DNA of 64,000 nucleotides from Paenibacillus sp. HWE-109 (GTDB lineage: Bacteria > Bacillota > Bacilli > Paenibacillales > NBRC-103111), in NCBI RefSeq assembly GCF_022163125.1, contig NZ_CP091881.1, positions 3,410,001 to 3,474,000 of the forward strand, given 5' to 3'. Below are positions 8,337 to 17,839 of the stretch, in pieces. The position numbers and the translations under genes were made by a program. Under the pieces are notes generated by a model that had not been told where the DNA came from, ran no database searches, and saw nothing but the letters and a program-made list of their open reading frames with translations. Each line of letters begins with the position of its first letter. Within the stretch, counting starts at the first letter, position 1.

Positions 8337-9190
8337 GAATGCTGCTCCTTCTCGGGTTGTAGGCTGGAGAGGATCTCGATGCCTATTCGTTTCGAGCCAA
8401 TCGGCGCATGAAACACGACACCGCCCCGTTCCCCGTGAAAATCTGAACCCGCTGTAATAAGAAGGCCGCAGCGCTCAGCAAGAAGAAGATATTTCGCCTC
8501 ATCTTCCGCAGTATGATCGGAGTGGTAGACTTCAATACCATCCAGACCCTGCTGGGTTATAGCCTCAACGAGGTCATCATTGTGATAAATACCTGGGTGC
8601 GCAAGAACCGCCTTCCCTCCGGCCTCATGAATCCAGGCAATGGCCGTCGCAGGCTCAATCCTTGGCGGATTGGCGTATGCCGCAGCTCCTGTACCCAGAT
8701 ATTTGTCAAAAGCTTCGCTGATGGAAGACACATAGCCTTTGTTCAGCAGAACAGCCGCAATATGAGGTCTGCCGACCGTATCACCCTTGCTTTTAATATG
8801 TTCAACTTCCTTCAATACTTCGCCCATGGTAATCGCAAAACCCAGCTGCTGCAAACGATCGATGATCATCTGATTGCGGATATCACGGGTGTCTCGCAGC
8901 GACGATAACCTTTGCAGAAACAGAGCATCCTCAATTTGAATATAGTAGCCAAGCACATGAATGTCCTGCCCGCCCGCCACGGTTGAAATCTCAACACCGG
9001 GAACGACTTCAATGCCCAATCTCCGCCCTTCCTCCAGCGCTTCAGCCACGCCCGATACGGTATCATGATCCGTGATAGCTATTGCGCCTAATCCTGCGTC
9101 AAAAGCCATCTGAACGTTCACCGCAGGACGCTGCGTCCCATCTGATGCGGTTGTATGTGTATGTAAATCTGCTTCTAGTCTCGTTGACAT
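8333..9190 (-). CDS. PHP-domain phosphoesterase (YciV/TrpH-like)
   Basis: 285 residues. PHP metal-binding motifs are visible: DLHTHTTASDG (residues 9-19), AITDHDTVSG (about 37-46), a PGVEIS segment (64-69), HPGIYHNDD and the C-terminal GSDFHGE. The family hydrolyses 5' phosphates or acts as a 5'-3' exonuclease on short RNAs or on 3',5'-bisphosphonucleosides; the precise substrate here is unknown. It is probably the first gene of the PHP-galU-ugd operon, starting with ATG at 9190. Confidence 0.88.
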   Translation of the reverse strand: MSTRLEADLHTHTTASDGTQRPAVNVQMAFDAGLGAIAITDHDTVSGVAEALEEGRRLGIEVVPGVEISTVAGGQDIHVLGYYIQIEDALFLQRLSSLRDTRDIRNQMIIDRLQQLGFAITMGEVLKEVEHIKSKGDTVGRPHIAAVLLNKGYVSSISEAFDKYLGTGAAAYANPPRIEPATAIAWIHEAGGKAVLAHPGIYHNDDLVEAITQQGLDGIEVYHSDHTAEDEAKYLLLAERCGLLITAGSDFHGERGGVVFHAPIGSKRIGIEILSSLQPEKEQHS

Positions 9191-9264
9191 TGTTTACCCC
9201 TCTCTACATCCTAATTCCCATCTATAAACAGAGCATTAAGCGAGCTGCCTATTTGTGTAAAACA

Positions 9265-10176
9265 TTAAAGAAAACGGCTTAAATCTTCTTGACGCAGGAA
9301 GGTCATGAAGCTGACTGCCGATATCGGCAGCAGGGTAGAGTTCAAATAAATCGCATAGAAACTGCGCTCAAAAGTAATATTTTCAATCGATTTCACTTTA
9401 AAAAGGCCCAAAGTCACTTCATGCTTCACCGATGATTGCGAGAGAATCGAAATGCCTAGGCCGGCTTCCACCGCTGATTTGATAGCTCCGGTGCTGCCAA
9501 GTTCCATAACGATCTTCATCGAGGAGCAGTCCATCTGACAGCGTGCGAACTCCTCTTCCATCACCCTTCTCGTCCCAGATCCCTGCTCACGCAGCACGAA
9601 CGGATATTTCAACAACTCTTCCAGCGTAACGACTTCCATGTCGGCTAACGGATGATCCGCTGGCACAATCAGCTTGAGCTCATCGCTGAGAATAGCCTCC
9701 GTATGGACATCCGGATGATGAATCGGCGCTTCAACAAGTCCGAAATTAAGTTGATGACCGAGCACCTCATCCAAAATCTGCGTCGTGTTCATCACTTTCA
9801 TCGAAACCGAGATGTTCGGATAATCTTTGCTGAATGGTCCCAGCAGCCTCGGCAGGATATATTCCCCCATGGTTAAGCTGGCGCCAAGCTGCAACCGCCC
9901 TTCAATCATCTTCGTAAATTTGGACATCGCAACATCGGTTTCACGAATAAGCTCGATACTGTTCTTGGCAAAAGGAATCAGAGCTCGTCCCGCTTCGGAC
10001 AGCTCAATTTTCTTCGTGCTGCGGTGGAAAAGCTTCACGCCAAAATAGTCCTCTAGCGATTGCACCTGCATGGTCACAGCAGGCTGTGTCATATGTAAAG
10101 CTCCGGCGGCATGCGAGAAACTGCCTTTCTCCGCCACCGTATAAAAAATATGTAATTGATGAAAATTAAGTGCCAT
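9265..10176 (-). CDS. LysR-family transcriptional regulator, CysL-like
   Basis: 303 residues from the ATG at 10176, which has a GAGGCGGG ribosome-binding site; a longer in-frame start at 10248 lacks one. The N-terminal winged HTH covers about residues 1-60 (FHQLHIFYTVAEKGSFSHAA, then MTQPAVTMQVQSLEDYFG) and a substrate-binding domain fills 90-300. It resembles CysL/YwfK and CbbR-like regulators, but the ligand cannot be read from sequence. It stands alone; divergent or downstream targets are not obvious. Confidence 0.85.
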   Translation of the reverse strand: MALNFHQLHIFYTVAEKGSFSHAAGALHMTQPAVTMQVQSLEDYFGVKLFHRSTKKIELSEAGRALIPFAKNSIELIRETDVAMSKFTKMIEGRLQLGASLTMGEYILPRLLGPFSKDYPNISVSMKVMNTTQILDEVLGHQLNFGLVEAPIHHPDVHTEAILSDELKLIVPADHPLADMEVVTLEELLKYPFVLREQGSGTRRVMEEEFARCQMDCSSMKIVMELGSTGAIKSAVEAGLGISILSQSSVKHEVTLGLFKVKSIENITFERSFYAIYLNSTLLPISAVSFMTFLRQEDLSRFL

Positions 10177-10286
10177 AACTACCCGCCTCTCTTTGTATTC
10201 ATTATATGAAATAGAACGTCTATCGTCCAACAAGGCACAAAAGAGCATGTCGGCAACGACATACTCTTGGGCATCCAGCTATGTGA

Positions 10287-10724
10287 TTATCGACGTTTGC
10301 GGCTGTTCTTGATCAACGTCATCCGACGAGAATGGCGCAGCCAAGAGTAGTAAGACTTCAAATCGCGAAGCTCCATCGTTTCTGACATCTTTCCCAGAAA
10401 TGTCACAATGATCATTTTGTGAAGCGGGTTGCCCACCAGATCCGTTTCATGTTCCAAATGAGAGAACTCCGCAACGACAACAAGATCATCATCAATGAGA
10501 TAGACATCTTCTTCATTTCGATAATAAGGGACAATGCTATCGTTTTTAAGCTTTTCCCAGAGAAAAGCACAAATTTCCTCAAGTGAATTGTTGCTACTTG
10601 AAACACGATCTGTCCATCTCAGCTTCGCATGATTCGTGATCACGACATCCGCCACTTTCTTATCCCCCAGCTGCACGAAAAATGGTTCATAAGTACTCCA
10701 TCTTCCCATCACCTTGTCTTTCAT
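10287..10724 (-). CDS. Conserved hypothetical protein
   Basis: 145 residues from the ATG at 10724, 8 nt behind GGAAAGGGG; an in-frame GTG six bases upstream sits too close to that site. No family recognised. The protein is soluble, of mixed alpha/beta character, with acidic stretches (RNEEDVYLIDDDLVVVAEF) and a very basic C-terminal tail (RHSRRMTLIKNSRKRR), which could contact nucleic acid. The fragment VVITNHAKLRWTDRV is vaguely like phage-type or toxin-type RelE-like folds, but not enough to assign. Confidence 0.7.
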   Translation of the reverse strand: MKDKVMGRWSTYEPFFVQLGDKKVADVVITNHAKLRWTDRVSSSNNSLEEICAFLWEKLKNDSIVPYYRNEEDVYLIDDDLVVVAEFSHLEHETDLVGNPLHKMIIVTFLGKMSETMELRDLKSYYSWLRHSRRMTLIKNSRKRR

Positions 10725-10892
10725 GATCACAACCCCTTTCCTACTAAAATGAGACCGTGTACCTATTCCATAGCGGCATGTAAGTTATACTTTACTTGAT
10801 TATAACTAATTTTTCCATGTAAGAATATATAAAATTATTAATAACTATTTGTGAAATCATGAAAAAATGCTTATTTTCTAAAAATTCAAAAA

Positions 10893-10920
10893 ATAAAAAA
10901 AGCTTCTTTCGAAGCTTTTC
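10893..10920 (-). terminator. Rho-independent terminator after ylbG
   Basis: On the minus strand GAAAAGCTTC pairs with GAAGCTTTTT around a 4-nt loop and runs into TTTTTTTATTTTTTG, directly behind the ylbG stop. Confidence 0.85.
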
Positions 10921-10936
10921 GTTTTGCACTGCAGCC

Positions 10937-11200
10937 TCAAAGGGTGTAAAATCTAGTTTTGTCCGGCACATCACTACTGTATTCGGTTTTTATTTCATTG
11001 CGGTAAGACTTCTCTACCTTTTTGACGTAAGGAAGCTTCAAAAGGTTCCGTGTCGTCTCATCTACTTTACTCGCATGTATATAAAGAACTGCATAATTCA
11101 TTTTCTTTGAAATGTAGTGAAGCGAACCGAACCGTTCCAAATTTCTGGCGGCTTTAATATCGTTCACCCAAATGATAAGTCCGCTGCGCTCAATCATCAT
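10937..11200 (-). CDS. ylbG: YlbG family protein (DUF2129)
   Basis: 87 residues, close to the 90 of the B. subtilis protein. Conserved features are GLIIWVNDIKAARNLERFG, LHYISKKMNYAVLYI and LPYVKKVEKSYR. Function is unknown; the gene is normally next to ylbF, which here lies 1.05 kb away beyond a divergent asparaginase gene. Two adjacent ATG codons (11200, 11197) follow an AGAGGT ribosome-binding site; I keep the first. Confidence 0.88.
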   Translation of the reverse strand: MMIERSGLIIWVNDIKAARNLERFGSLHYISKKMNYAVLYIHASKVDETTRNLLKLPYVKKVEKSYRNEIKTEYSSDVPDKTRFYTL

Positions 11201-11247
11201 GATTGCTACCTCTTTTCAATAATCCTAATATGGAGTGATCCCTCAGC

Positions 11248-12252
11248 ATGAAGCCTTCTAACACCATCGTCCGCGTATATCGCGGAAGTATAACAGAAAG
11301 TATTCACCGCGTCCATCTCGCGGTCGTGAACGCCCAAGGAACGCTGCTGCATGAAGCTGGCGATCCTCAGTTCCTCACCTTCGCCCGTTCCACGGCGAAG
11401 CTCATTCAAGCGCTGCCGGTCATTGAATCCGGCGCGGCTGATCATTTCGGCTTGGATGAAGCCGAAATTGCCTTGTGCTGCGCTTCCCACAACGGGGAAG
11501 CTGAGCATGTGAGCACGGCCCAAGGCATACTGGGCAAGCTCGGGTTCCTGCATACGCACCTGCAGTGCGGTGCGCATGAGCCTTTCCACGCGCCTACCGC
11601 GCAAGCGATGCGCGAGCGGGGCGAAGCCCCTACCACCTTGCACAACAATTGCTCAGGCAAACATTCGGGCATGCTAACGCTTTGCGCCCATCTGGATGCT
11701 TCGCCGGATACGTACATGAGCTTGGAGCATCCCGTCCAACAGCTCATGCTGGAAGCCGTGTGTGCGATGTCCGAGATGCCCAAAGCACAAATGCAGCTAG
11801 GCGTTGATGGCTGCGGAGTGCCGGTATTCGGCATGCCGATTCAGCATCTGGCTCTAGCTTTTGCAAGGCTAGGGAGCCCTGATGCGCTAGCTGAAGCACG
11901 TGCAAACGCTTGCCAAAGAATTGTCGCCGCGGTGCGAAAATATCCTCAATTCCTCGCGGGAAGCGATCGCTTCGATACGCGATTAATCGAGGTTACCAAA
12001 GGCCGAATCATCGGTAAAATGGGAGCCGAAGGCATATTCGCGCTAACGATCCCGGAGAAGGGCTTAGGCTTCGTCCTGAAAATCGAGGACGGCAATCAAC
12101 GCGCCTTATATCCGGCTGTCGTTGAAGCCTTAAAGCAGCTAAGCCTGCTCTCGGAATCGGAAGTCAGCGAACTTCGTTTCTTTCATACCCCAACCGTTCA
12201 TAACTGGCAAGGTACCGAGGTCGGTATCATCCGCCCTGATTTCAAGCTTTAA
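11248..12252 (+). CDS. Asparaginase, Rhizobium etli (class 3) type
   Basis: 334 residues. It matches the asparaginase II family first described in Rhizobium etli, not the E. coli type. Visible motifs are ARSTAK (the Ser-x-x-Lys pair, residues 47-52), CCASHNGE (the second serine, about 77-84), NNCSGKHSG (Cys and Lys near 132-140) and GVDGCGVPVFG (Cys near 188); the two cysteines and the lysine are reported Zn ligands in this family. It converts L-asparagine to aspartate and ammonia in the cytoplasm. It sits between ylbG and ylbF on the opposite strand, is more GC-rich than neighbours, and ends 3 bp before the convergent ylbF stop. Confidence 0.88.
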   Translation: MKPSNTIVRVYRGSITESIHRVHLAVVNAQGTLLHEAGDPQFLTFARSTAKLIQALPVIESGAADHFGLDEAEIALCCASHNGEAEHVSTAQGILGKLGFLHTHLQCGAHEPFHAPTAQAMRERGEAPTTLHNNCSGKHSGMLTLCAHLDASPDTYMSLEHPVQQLMLEAVCAMSEMPKAQMQLGVDGCGVPVFGMPIQHLALAFARLGSPDALAEARANACQRIVAAVRKYPQFLAGSDRFDTRLIEVTKGRIIGKMGAEGIFALTIPEKGLGFVLKIEDGNQRALYPAVVEALKQLSLLSESEVSELRFFHTPTVHNWQGTEVGIIRPDFKL

Positions 12253-12255
12253 AAC

Positions 12256-12714
12256 TTAACCGCAATTGCCGCTGCAGCTCCCACCGGAACTGCAGCCTTT
12301 GCCGGTTGGCAGCGGATTATTGCTGGGCACTTTAATCGTATCCGAAACAGCGTGAGCAATCGTCGTGGATACCGTAAACAATAAATCGTCCAGGCGATCC
12401 TCGGCTTCCTTGAATTTGCGAACAGCTTCAACTTCTTGAAGCTTGTCCTGAATCTCGTTCACAGCTGCCAAAGCTTGGTGATAGCTTGGGTGGTAATGCC
12501 CAAACCGCTCACACTCTTCGAAGGCGTCTTTCTTTCTGGCAAAAATAGCCTTAAGTCCCTTTACTTCTTCACTGCTTTCAACCGCGTTCTTCCAATATAA
12601 ATAATCTGCCACTTCTGCAGAGGAATTAATCATGTCACCCATGTCGTAAGCCTGCATAAGAACGGCCGACATATCTATCGTATCTGCTTCCATTGTTTGT
12701 AACATACTTGCCAT
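12256..12714 (-). CDS. ylbF: YlbF/RicF-family regulator with cysteine-rich tail
   Basis: 152 residues from the ATG at 12714 behind GAGGAAGG. The helical YlbF/YmcA domain covers about 15-125, and the tail carries three cysteines (GCSSGGSCSGNCG). In B. subtilis YlbF, YmcA and YaaT form a complex that binds Fe-S clusters, assists RNase Y and affects sporulation and competence; the cysteine tail agrees with that role. There is essentially no room for a terminator between this gene and the convergent asparaginase gene. Confidence 0.9.
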   Translation of the reverse strand: MASMLQTMEADTIDMSAVLMQAYDMGDMINSSAEVADYLYWKNAVESSEEVKGLKAIFARKKDAFEECERFGHYHPSYHQALAAVNEIQDKLQEVEAVRKFKEAEDRLDDLLFTVSTTIAHAVSDTIKVPSNNPLPTGKGCSSGGSCSGNCG

Positions 12715-12833
12715 CAAATCCTTCCTCTCAAAGAGTAACTAACCACTCTACTATACCACAGTTCCCCAAGAGTTTCTTCCTTTTCTCTCTGCATCAAATT
12801 CCCTTGTCCATCTCCAACGTTCCTGAACGATGT

Positions 12834-14858
12834 TTATCTGTATACGCCTTCATCGTTGATGCCTGGTAAAATTAATTTCATTTCTTCCCAATCTTCCCCT
12901 GTAAGCGCGATCTCCTGATATTCCTCAAGACCTTCCATGATCCAGCCTGTGCGTTCTTCCCGCAGATGACGCGGAATAATAACGCGGCTCTGCCCTTCTT
13001 TGCGAAGCTGAATAACACTCTTCCATTCGATCGCTTTGCGAATCATATCCTTGCGTGTAGAGCTGTGATAAGCCCCGAACTCTTGCAACCAGCTTGCGGG
13101 GATCCCCTGCATGTCCGGATACACATCACCTTGCTGAGGAATGTGAGCATCCATGTCATACAGCAGAATCACATCTTTGGAATAACACAAACCGTTCGTT
13201 CGCAAATCGGAAATTGACTCAGACAAGGATGCATCAGACGAGGCATCTTTTCTGCTGCTCTTAGGAGTAAAGCCCATTTGCTCCAGGCATTTAGTTAGCA
13301 GCGGCAAATGCTTAGCGACTATAATAAAATCAGATTCGCCGATTCTCTGCCCTAGGAAAGAAGCGCATTTCTCGTTGCGCATAAGAGCATCAGCTACGTC
13401 GCTCGAGCGACAACGAAGCAGCGTAACTTCTTCCAGATACAGTTTCCCGACTTGATCTGCCCATTGCCGCAAAGTTACAGAAATAGGAGCAGGCACCTCA
13501 TGATAAGCGTATGTCTCCAAAATCCGCACGATCTCTTCGCCATCCATCCCCAATTCCCAGGCTCTGAACACACTTTCCTTCGTTAAATGATACGTGCGAA
13601 CCAACTCTGTCGTGCGAAGTTCGGCCAAAGCCGCAATCGTCCATTCGGTGCGCAGCGGCACATCCGGCGGAAGCAGCAGCTCAAAATCAGGCTGCACATA
13701 CATCGATGGCACCTTATCAGTCGTTCTCCCATTAAGTGGAACCTCTTCGCCGCTGCCTTCCCGGGCAGCTTCTGCGCCCGGCGGCAACAGCCATCGAAAC
13801 CACAGTTCATCATCCTGATCGGAGCCAATCTCAACAAAACCAAACAAGCGAAGCGGATTCAGCCACAAGGAGAAGATCGCTTCACGAAGTGAACTCGAAT
13901 CCTTGATCTGAGCGCTTTGCGTACAAATCGATCTAACGCCTTGAATAAGCGCATCGATCTCGCACCACTGCTTTAAATCGGCTCTTTCCATCAAAGCCAG
14001 CGTATGCTGCAGCCAAACCGGAGCAGGCGTCATTAACTGACGCCAAATCAGATAGAGCCGCTTCTGCTGATGCTCGTAGGGACCTTGCAGCCAGGAGAGA
14101 GTCGCATCCTTTTGAAATAGATAGTGATTTCCATCGGAGGCTAGACAGCCTAGTTGGATAGCCAACTCCAGCATGAGAGCCGCCCGATCGTCATAAATCT
14201 CCCTGAACGCATAAGACAGTCCAGCCGAGCGGAGAATGTCCGGCGGTAGTTTCACATACTGCGTGAGCTTTAACAACTGTTTTTTGTGTAAAGTTCCCTT
14301 ATTCGTCAATGGGAGAGCAGCCTGCTGGCTGCAAGCCGCCAAGAAGTGAAACAACTGCTGCGATAAACCTCTCGGGTGAGCCTCAAGTTCCGTTTGTTCC
14401 AGTTCTGCACCAGGCCCAAGAATGTCCATTTGAGGCTCCGTCTCGCTGTTTGCACGCAGCTGAACTGCCGGAAACAGCAACTGCTGCCAAGCGGCAAAGG
14501 CATCTTCCGGGAGCACAAAAAGCTGCTCCCCCCACGCTTTGCGAAAAGCGGCAACTACACCAAGCCTGCGCAGACCAATCAATCCTACTGCTACTTGGGC
14601 GCCAGCCATCCGAACAATAGCTTGCTTCTCAAGCGCTTCGCGGGTAAACGGCTCACAGCCAAATGTGGAGATAATCAGTCTAAGCGTTCGCCTTTCATCC
14701 GAAGATAAGTGCTCTGCCAACGTGTTCAAATAAGTTGCGCCCGTTAGCAGCTCGGGCAGTGCAATGTCTTGGCTGTTGAACGAGGCGCACCATGGCTGAG
14801 ACATAATAAGTTCCCTTAGGGCTGGGGGCATTTTCAACTCTATTTGTTCATATCTCAT
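12834..14858 (-). CDS. Helicase-associated protein, partner of XPB helicase
   Basis: 674 residues. It overlaps the upstream XPB gene by 11 bp, so the two are translationally coupled. The middle (PDFELLLPPDVPLRTEWTIAALAEL, about 390-420) and the C-terminal half (REEGQSRVIIPRHLREERTGW-like stretch) resemble the PF13625 helicase C-terminal-like domain found in the XPB neighbour of Actinobacteria (Rv0862c next to Rv0861c in M. tuberculosis). No Walker motifs are present. I infer an accessory subunit of the helicase; direct evidence for its biochemical role is lacking. Confidence 0.8.
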   Translation of the reverse strand: MRYEQIELKMPPALRELIMSQPWCASFNSQDIALPELLTGATYLNTLAEHLSSDERRTLRLIISTFGCEPFTREALEKQAIVRMAGAQVAVGLIGLRRLGVVAAFRKAWGEQLFVLPEDAFAAWQQLLFPAVQLRANSETEPQMDILGPGAELEQTELEAHPRGLSQQLFHFLAACSQQAALPLTNKGTLHKKQLLKLTQYVKLPPDILRSAGLSYAFREIYDDRAALMLELAIQLGCLASDGNHYLFQKDATLSWLQGPYEHQQKRLYLIWRQLMTPAPVWLQHTLALMERADLKQWCEIDALIQGVRSICTQSAQIKDSSSLREAIFSLWLNPLRLFGFVEIGSDQDDELWFRWLLPPGAEAAREGSGEEVPLNGRTTDKVPSMYVQPDFELLLPPDVPLRTEWTIAALAELRTTELVRTYHLTKESVFRAWELGMDGEEIVRILETYAYHEVPAPISVTLRQWADQVGKLYLEEVTLLRCRSSDVADALMRNEKCASFLGQRIGESDFIIVAKHLPLLTKCLEQMGFTPKSSRKDASSDASLSESISDLRTNGLCYSKDVILLYDMDAHIPQQGDVYPDMQGIPASWLQEFGAYHSSTRKDMIRKAIEWKSVIQLRKEGQSRVIIPRHLREERTGWIMEGLEEYQEIALTGEDWEEMKLILPGINDEGVYR

Positions 14859-16563
14859 GATATGTATGTATCCCTTCCTGACCTTTCGTTCCTTGACCCC
14901 AATAGGTAATCGCGTATTCGTACCCTTGCTCGACCAAAAAAAGCTGCCGCTTCAAGGCAAAATCCTGTTCCTTCGTGTCTTCGCTGATTAACGAGTAGAA
15001 GACAGCCGTATTCGCCGCACCTTCCTTTTTGGGGCGGAGGATCCTACCAAGTCGCTGCGCCTCCTCTTGGCGCGAACCATAGCTGCCCGATACTTGAATG
15101 GCTACCGCAGCATCAGGCAGGTCCACGGCAAAATTGGCGACCTTGGACACAATAAGCAGGGGCAATTGTCCCTTTTTAAACTGCTCATACAGCTCCTCCC
15201 TGCTATCATAGGGCATGCTGCCGCTGATCATAGGCGCTCCCGTGTGAGCAGCAATATGCGCTAACTGATCGAGATATTGACCGATAATGAGCGTTGGTTC
15301 ATTGGCGTGCCGGATGAGCAAATGAGAGATGACATCCAACTTGGCCGTATTTTCCCCGGCAATCCTGAACTGCTGTCTAGCTCCAGAAGCACCATAATGA
15401 TCCCGATCCATGCCTGAAAGCGGTACGCGCACTTCCTGACAAGTCACCTTGGCAATCCAGCCCATCGACTCAAGTTCTTTCCAAGCCATGTCATATTTCT
15501 TAGGACCCACGAGTGAGAAAACATCCTCCTCCCGGCCGTCTTCCCTAATTAAGGTAGCCGTTAATCCGAGTCTGCGCGTTGCCTGAATTTCAGCAGTAGC
15601 ACGGAATACCGGAGCAGGCAGCAAATGAACCTCATCATAAATAATGAGCCCCCATTCTCGCTGACTGAACAGCCCCATATGTGAAAATTCGTCTTCCTTC
15701 TTGCCTCGATGAGTCAAAATTTGATACGTAGCGATCGTAATCGGCTTTACTTCTTTGGACGAACCGGAGTATTCCCCAACCTGATCCTGGTCCAGTCCTG
15801 TTTTGCTTAGAATCTCCCGTTTCCACTGCTTCACAGATGTCACATTGGATGTAAGAATTAATGTAGCGCACTTACACCTCGCCATGGCCGCTATCCCCAC
15901 CACGGTTTTCCCGGCACCGCAAGGCAATACCAACACACCGCTTCCTTCGACATCTATACGATGAAACGCATCGACCGCCTGCTTCTGATAATCCCGCAGC
16001 TGAAAAGAGGTTTCAGCCTCATCATCATCTCTAAGCGCAATCGGCAGAAACTCGCCTTGACGATAGGCGGCCAGATCCTCAACAGGGTACCCGAGTCTCG
16101 TTAGCTCCTGTTTCAGAATCCCCCGGGAAACAGGAGAAATAGCAATAGCCCGCTCACCGCGGGTATCTTCTACATATTTTTTCAAAGATTCATACGCACA
16201 TATTTCTTTAAGAACTACCGTGTCATCACTGACCAGATAGAGCTCATTTCCGACATCCTCCATGCGCAGCAGGCCATATCTTTGGGCATATTTGCGGATA
16301 CTGCTAAGCACAGATGTCGGAACGCCAAACTTCGCATACTTCTGCAAGCAGGCCGATATTTGATCGACTGGCATACCCGCAGCCGCTGCATTCCATAGAG
16401 ATAAGGGCGTGATTCGATACATGTTGAGATGCTCTGGGCTTTTGATCAAATCCGCGAAACGGGACAGTTCGCCTCTAACGGCTTCGAAATCAGGGTGATG
16501 CGTTTCCAATAAAATCGACAAATCACTCTGTACGATCAGAGGAAGGTTAGGATCCCATGACAA
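14848..16563 (-). CDS. DNA repair helicase, XPB/ERCC3 family (SF2)
   Basis: 571 residues. N-terminal XPB-type domain (about 1-180), then SF2 motifs: Walker A LPCGAGKTVVG (about 216-226), motif II YDEVH (DEVH), motif III GLTATL, the XPB-specific RED motif in LIREDGREED, and motifs V/VI (VANFAVDLPDAAVAIQ, EEAQRLGRILRP). These identify a bacterial XPB, a 3'-5' DNA unwinding enzyme. Bacterial XPB is known in Actinobacteria and some Bacillota; its in vivo role is less clear than in eukaryotic TFIIH. It is the first gene of a pair with the partner protein downstream. Confidence 0.92.
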   Translation of the reverse strand: MSWDPNLPLIVQSDLSILLETHHPDFEAVRGELSRFADLIKSPEHLNMYRITPLSLWNAAAAGMPVDQISACLQKYAKFGVPTSVLSSIRKYAQRYGLLRMEDVGNELYLVSDDTVVLKEICAYESLKKYVEDTRGERAIAISPVSRGILKQELTRLGYPVEDLAAYRQGEFLPIALRDDDEAETSFQLRDYQKQAVDAFHRIDVEGSGVLVLPCGAGKTVVGIAAMARCKCATLILTSNVTSVKQWKREILSKTGLDQDQVGEYSGSSKEVKPITIATYQILTHRGKKEDEFSHMGLFSQREWGLIIYDEVHLLPAPVFRATAEIQATRRLGLTATLIREDGREEDVFSLVGPKKYDMAWKELESMGWIAKVTCQEVRVPLSGMDRDHYGASGARQQFRIAGENTAKLDVISHLLIRHANEPTLIIGQYLDQLAHIAAHTGAPMISGSMPYDSREELYEQFKKGQLPLLIVSKVANFAVDLPDAAVAIQVSGSYGSRQEEAQRLGRILRPKKEGAANTAVFYSLISEDTKEQDFALKRQLFLVEQGYEYAITYWGQGTKGQEGIHTYHEI

Positions 16564-16684
16564 TCGCGTGCCACCTCCTTTTTACCCTTAGTATGAAAGG
16601 AAAGCACTTGATTTAAACATAGATGAATGAATTAACTGAACGCCGGAAAAGGAATCGTTGGTGAAGGCTGCCGAAAACACAAAA

Positions 16685-16718
16685 TGGGCAGCTAGCGATC
16701 GTACCGCTAAACTGCCCA
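16685..16718 (-). terminator. Terminator of the oxidoreductase pair
   Basis: On the minus strand TGGGCAG...CTGCCCA closes a stem with inner TAGCG/CGCTA pairing, followed by TTTTGTGTTTT, 30 nt after the last stop. Confidence 0.7.
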
Positions 16719-16749
16719 AATCCCAAACTGCAAGCACAATTGTGCTAAT

Positions 16750-17823
16750 CTACTCCACACGAACCGCTTTCTCTTGAGCAAGCAAACAAAGCTCTGCTGC
16801 TTTAAAGGTATGCGCCTGAGTCATGGCATGCTCTGTCCCATGCAGACAATCCAAGATCAACTGGCCAAAGAATGGAAAGCCAACTTGCCCGTGCAGGCTG
16901 TAGTGCTTTTCCCCTTGTTGGTTGACAAGGTACAACTGATCACCTTGCGGATCGCGAGCGATGTCGATATACTTGCGAAGCTCGATGTACCCTTCGGTTC
17001 CAAGAATCACCGTACGACCGTCGCCCCAAGTTCCCAAACCGCTCGGTGTCAACCAGTCCACACGGAAGTAATTCGTTGCCCCGTTGTCCCCAATCAACGT
17101 CGCGTCGCCAAAATCCTCCAGCTCCGGGTAATCCTTAGCATGGTAGTTCGCCACCTTGCTGCTGGCAATCGTAGCATCCTTACACCCTGCATAGTACAGG
17201 AACTGTTCAATTTGGTGACTACCGATGTCACAAAGAATACCGCCGTAGTTTTCCTTTTTGAAAAACCAATCCGGACGACCTGCTGCACCCAATCGATGAG
17301 GTCCAAGACCAATCACTTGCACAACGCGGCCGATGGCACCCTCTTCAATCAACTGACCCGCAAATACGGCACTCTCCACATGTAGACGCTCACTGAAATA
17401 AACAGCGAATTTACGGCCTGTTTCTGCGACCTTCGCTTTGGCGGCAGCAAGCTGATCCAGCGTAGTGAACGGTGCTTTATCTGTAAAATAATCCTTGCCA
17501 TGTTCCATAGCTCGAATGCCAAGCGCTCCCCGTTCTGAAGGGACAGCAGCTGAAGCGACCAGCTTGACTTCTGCATCATCGAAGATTTCCTGTTCAGATG
17601 TTGCTACTTTGACGTGTGGATATTTCTCAACGAAAGCTTGTACTTTAGCTGGATCTCGGTCATACACCCATTTCAGTTCTGCGCCTGCTTCCTGCAAACC
17701 ATTGCACATCCCGTAGATATGTCCATGATCCAAGGCTATTGCCGCGAAGACGAACTCGCCTTTTTGTACGACAATATTCGGCTTACCTTTTGGTGCGTAA
17801 TTCATTCCATCGCTTTTTTGCAT
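16750..17823 (-). CDS. Gfo/Idh/MocA-family oxidoreductase (second gene)
   Basis: 357 residues from the ATG at 17823, placed 7 nt behind GGAGGGG; longer in-frame starts lack a site. N-terminal Rossmann domain (FVFAAIALDHGHIYGMCNGLQ, about 20-140), lysine-containing KDYFTDKAPFTT (the EKP-like position), and a C-terminal Gfo/Idh/MocA domain with GGILCDIGSHQIEQFLYY. These enzymes use NAD(P) to oxidise or epimerise sugars and cyclitols; the substrate is not evident. It follows the paralogous gene upstream by 16 bp, forming an operon. Confidence 0.85.
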   Translation of the reverse strand: MQKSDGMNYAPKGKPNIVVQKGEFVFAAIALDHGHIYGMCNGLQEAGAELKWVYDRDPAKVQAFVEKYPHVKVATSEQEIFDDAEVKLVASAAVPSERGALGIRAMEHGKDYFTDKAPFTTLDQLAAAKAKVAETGRKFAVYFSERLHVESAVFAGQLIEEGAIGRVVQVIGLGPHRLGAAGRPDWFFKKENYGGILCDIGSHQIEQFLYYAGCKDATIASSKVANYHAKDYPELEDFGDATLIGDNGATNYFRVDWLTPSGLGTWGDGRTVILGTEGYIELRKYIDIARDPQGDQLYLVNQQGEKHYSLHGQVGFPFFGQLILDCLHGTEHAMTQAHTFKAAELCLLAQEKAVRVE

Positions 17824-17839
17824 GTCCGAACCCCTCCAC

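Noticed and set aside
10792..10974. 60-codon minus-strand frame upstream of the ylbG terminator
   Set aside because: It overlaps the end of ylbG and its terminator and is AT-rich with no ribosome-binding site.
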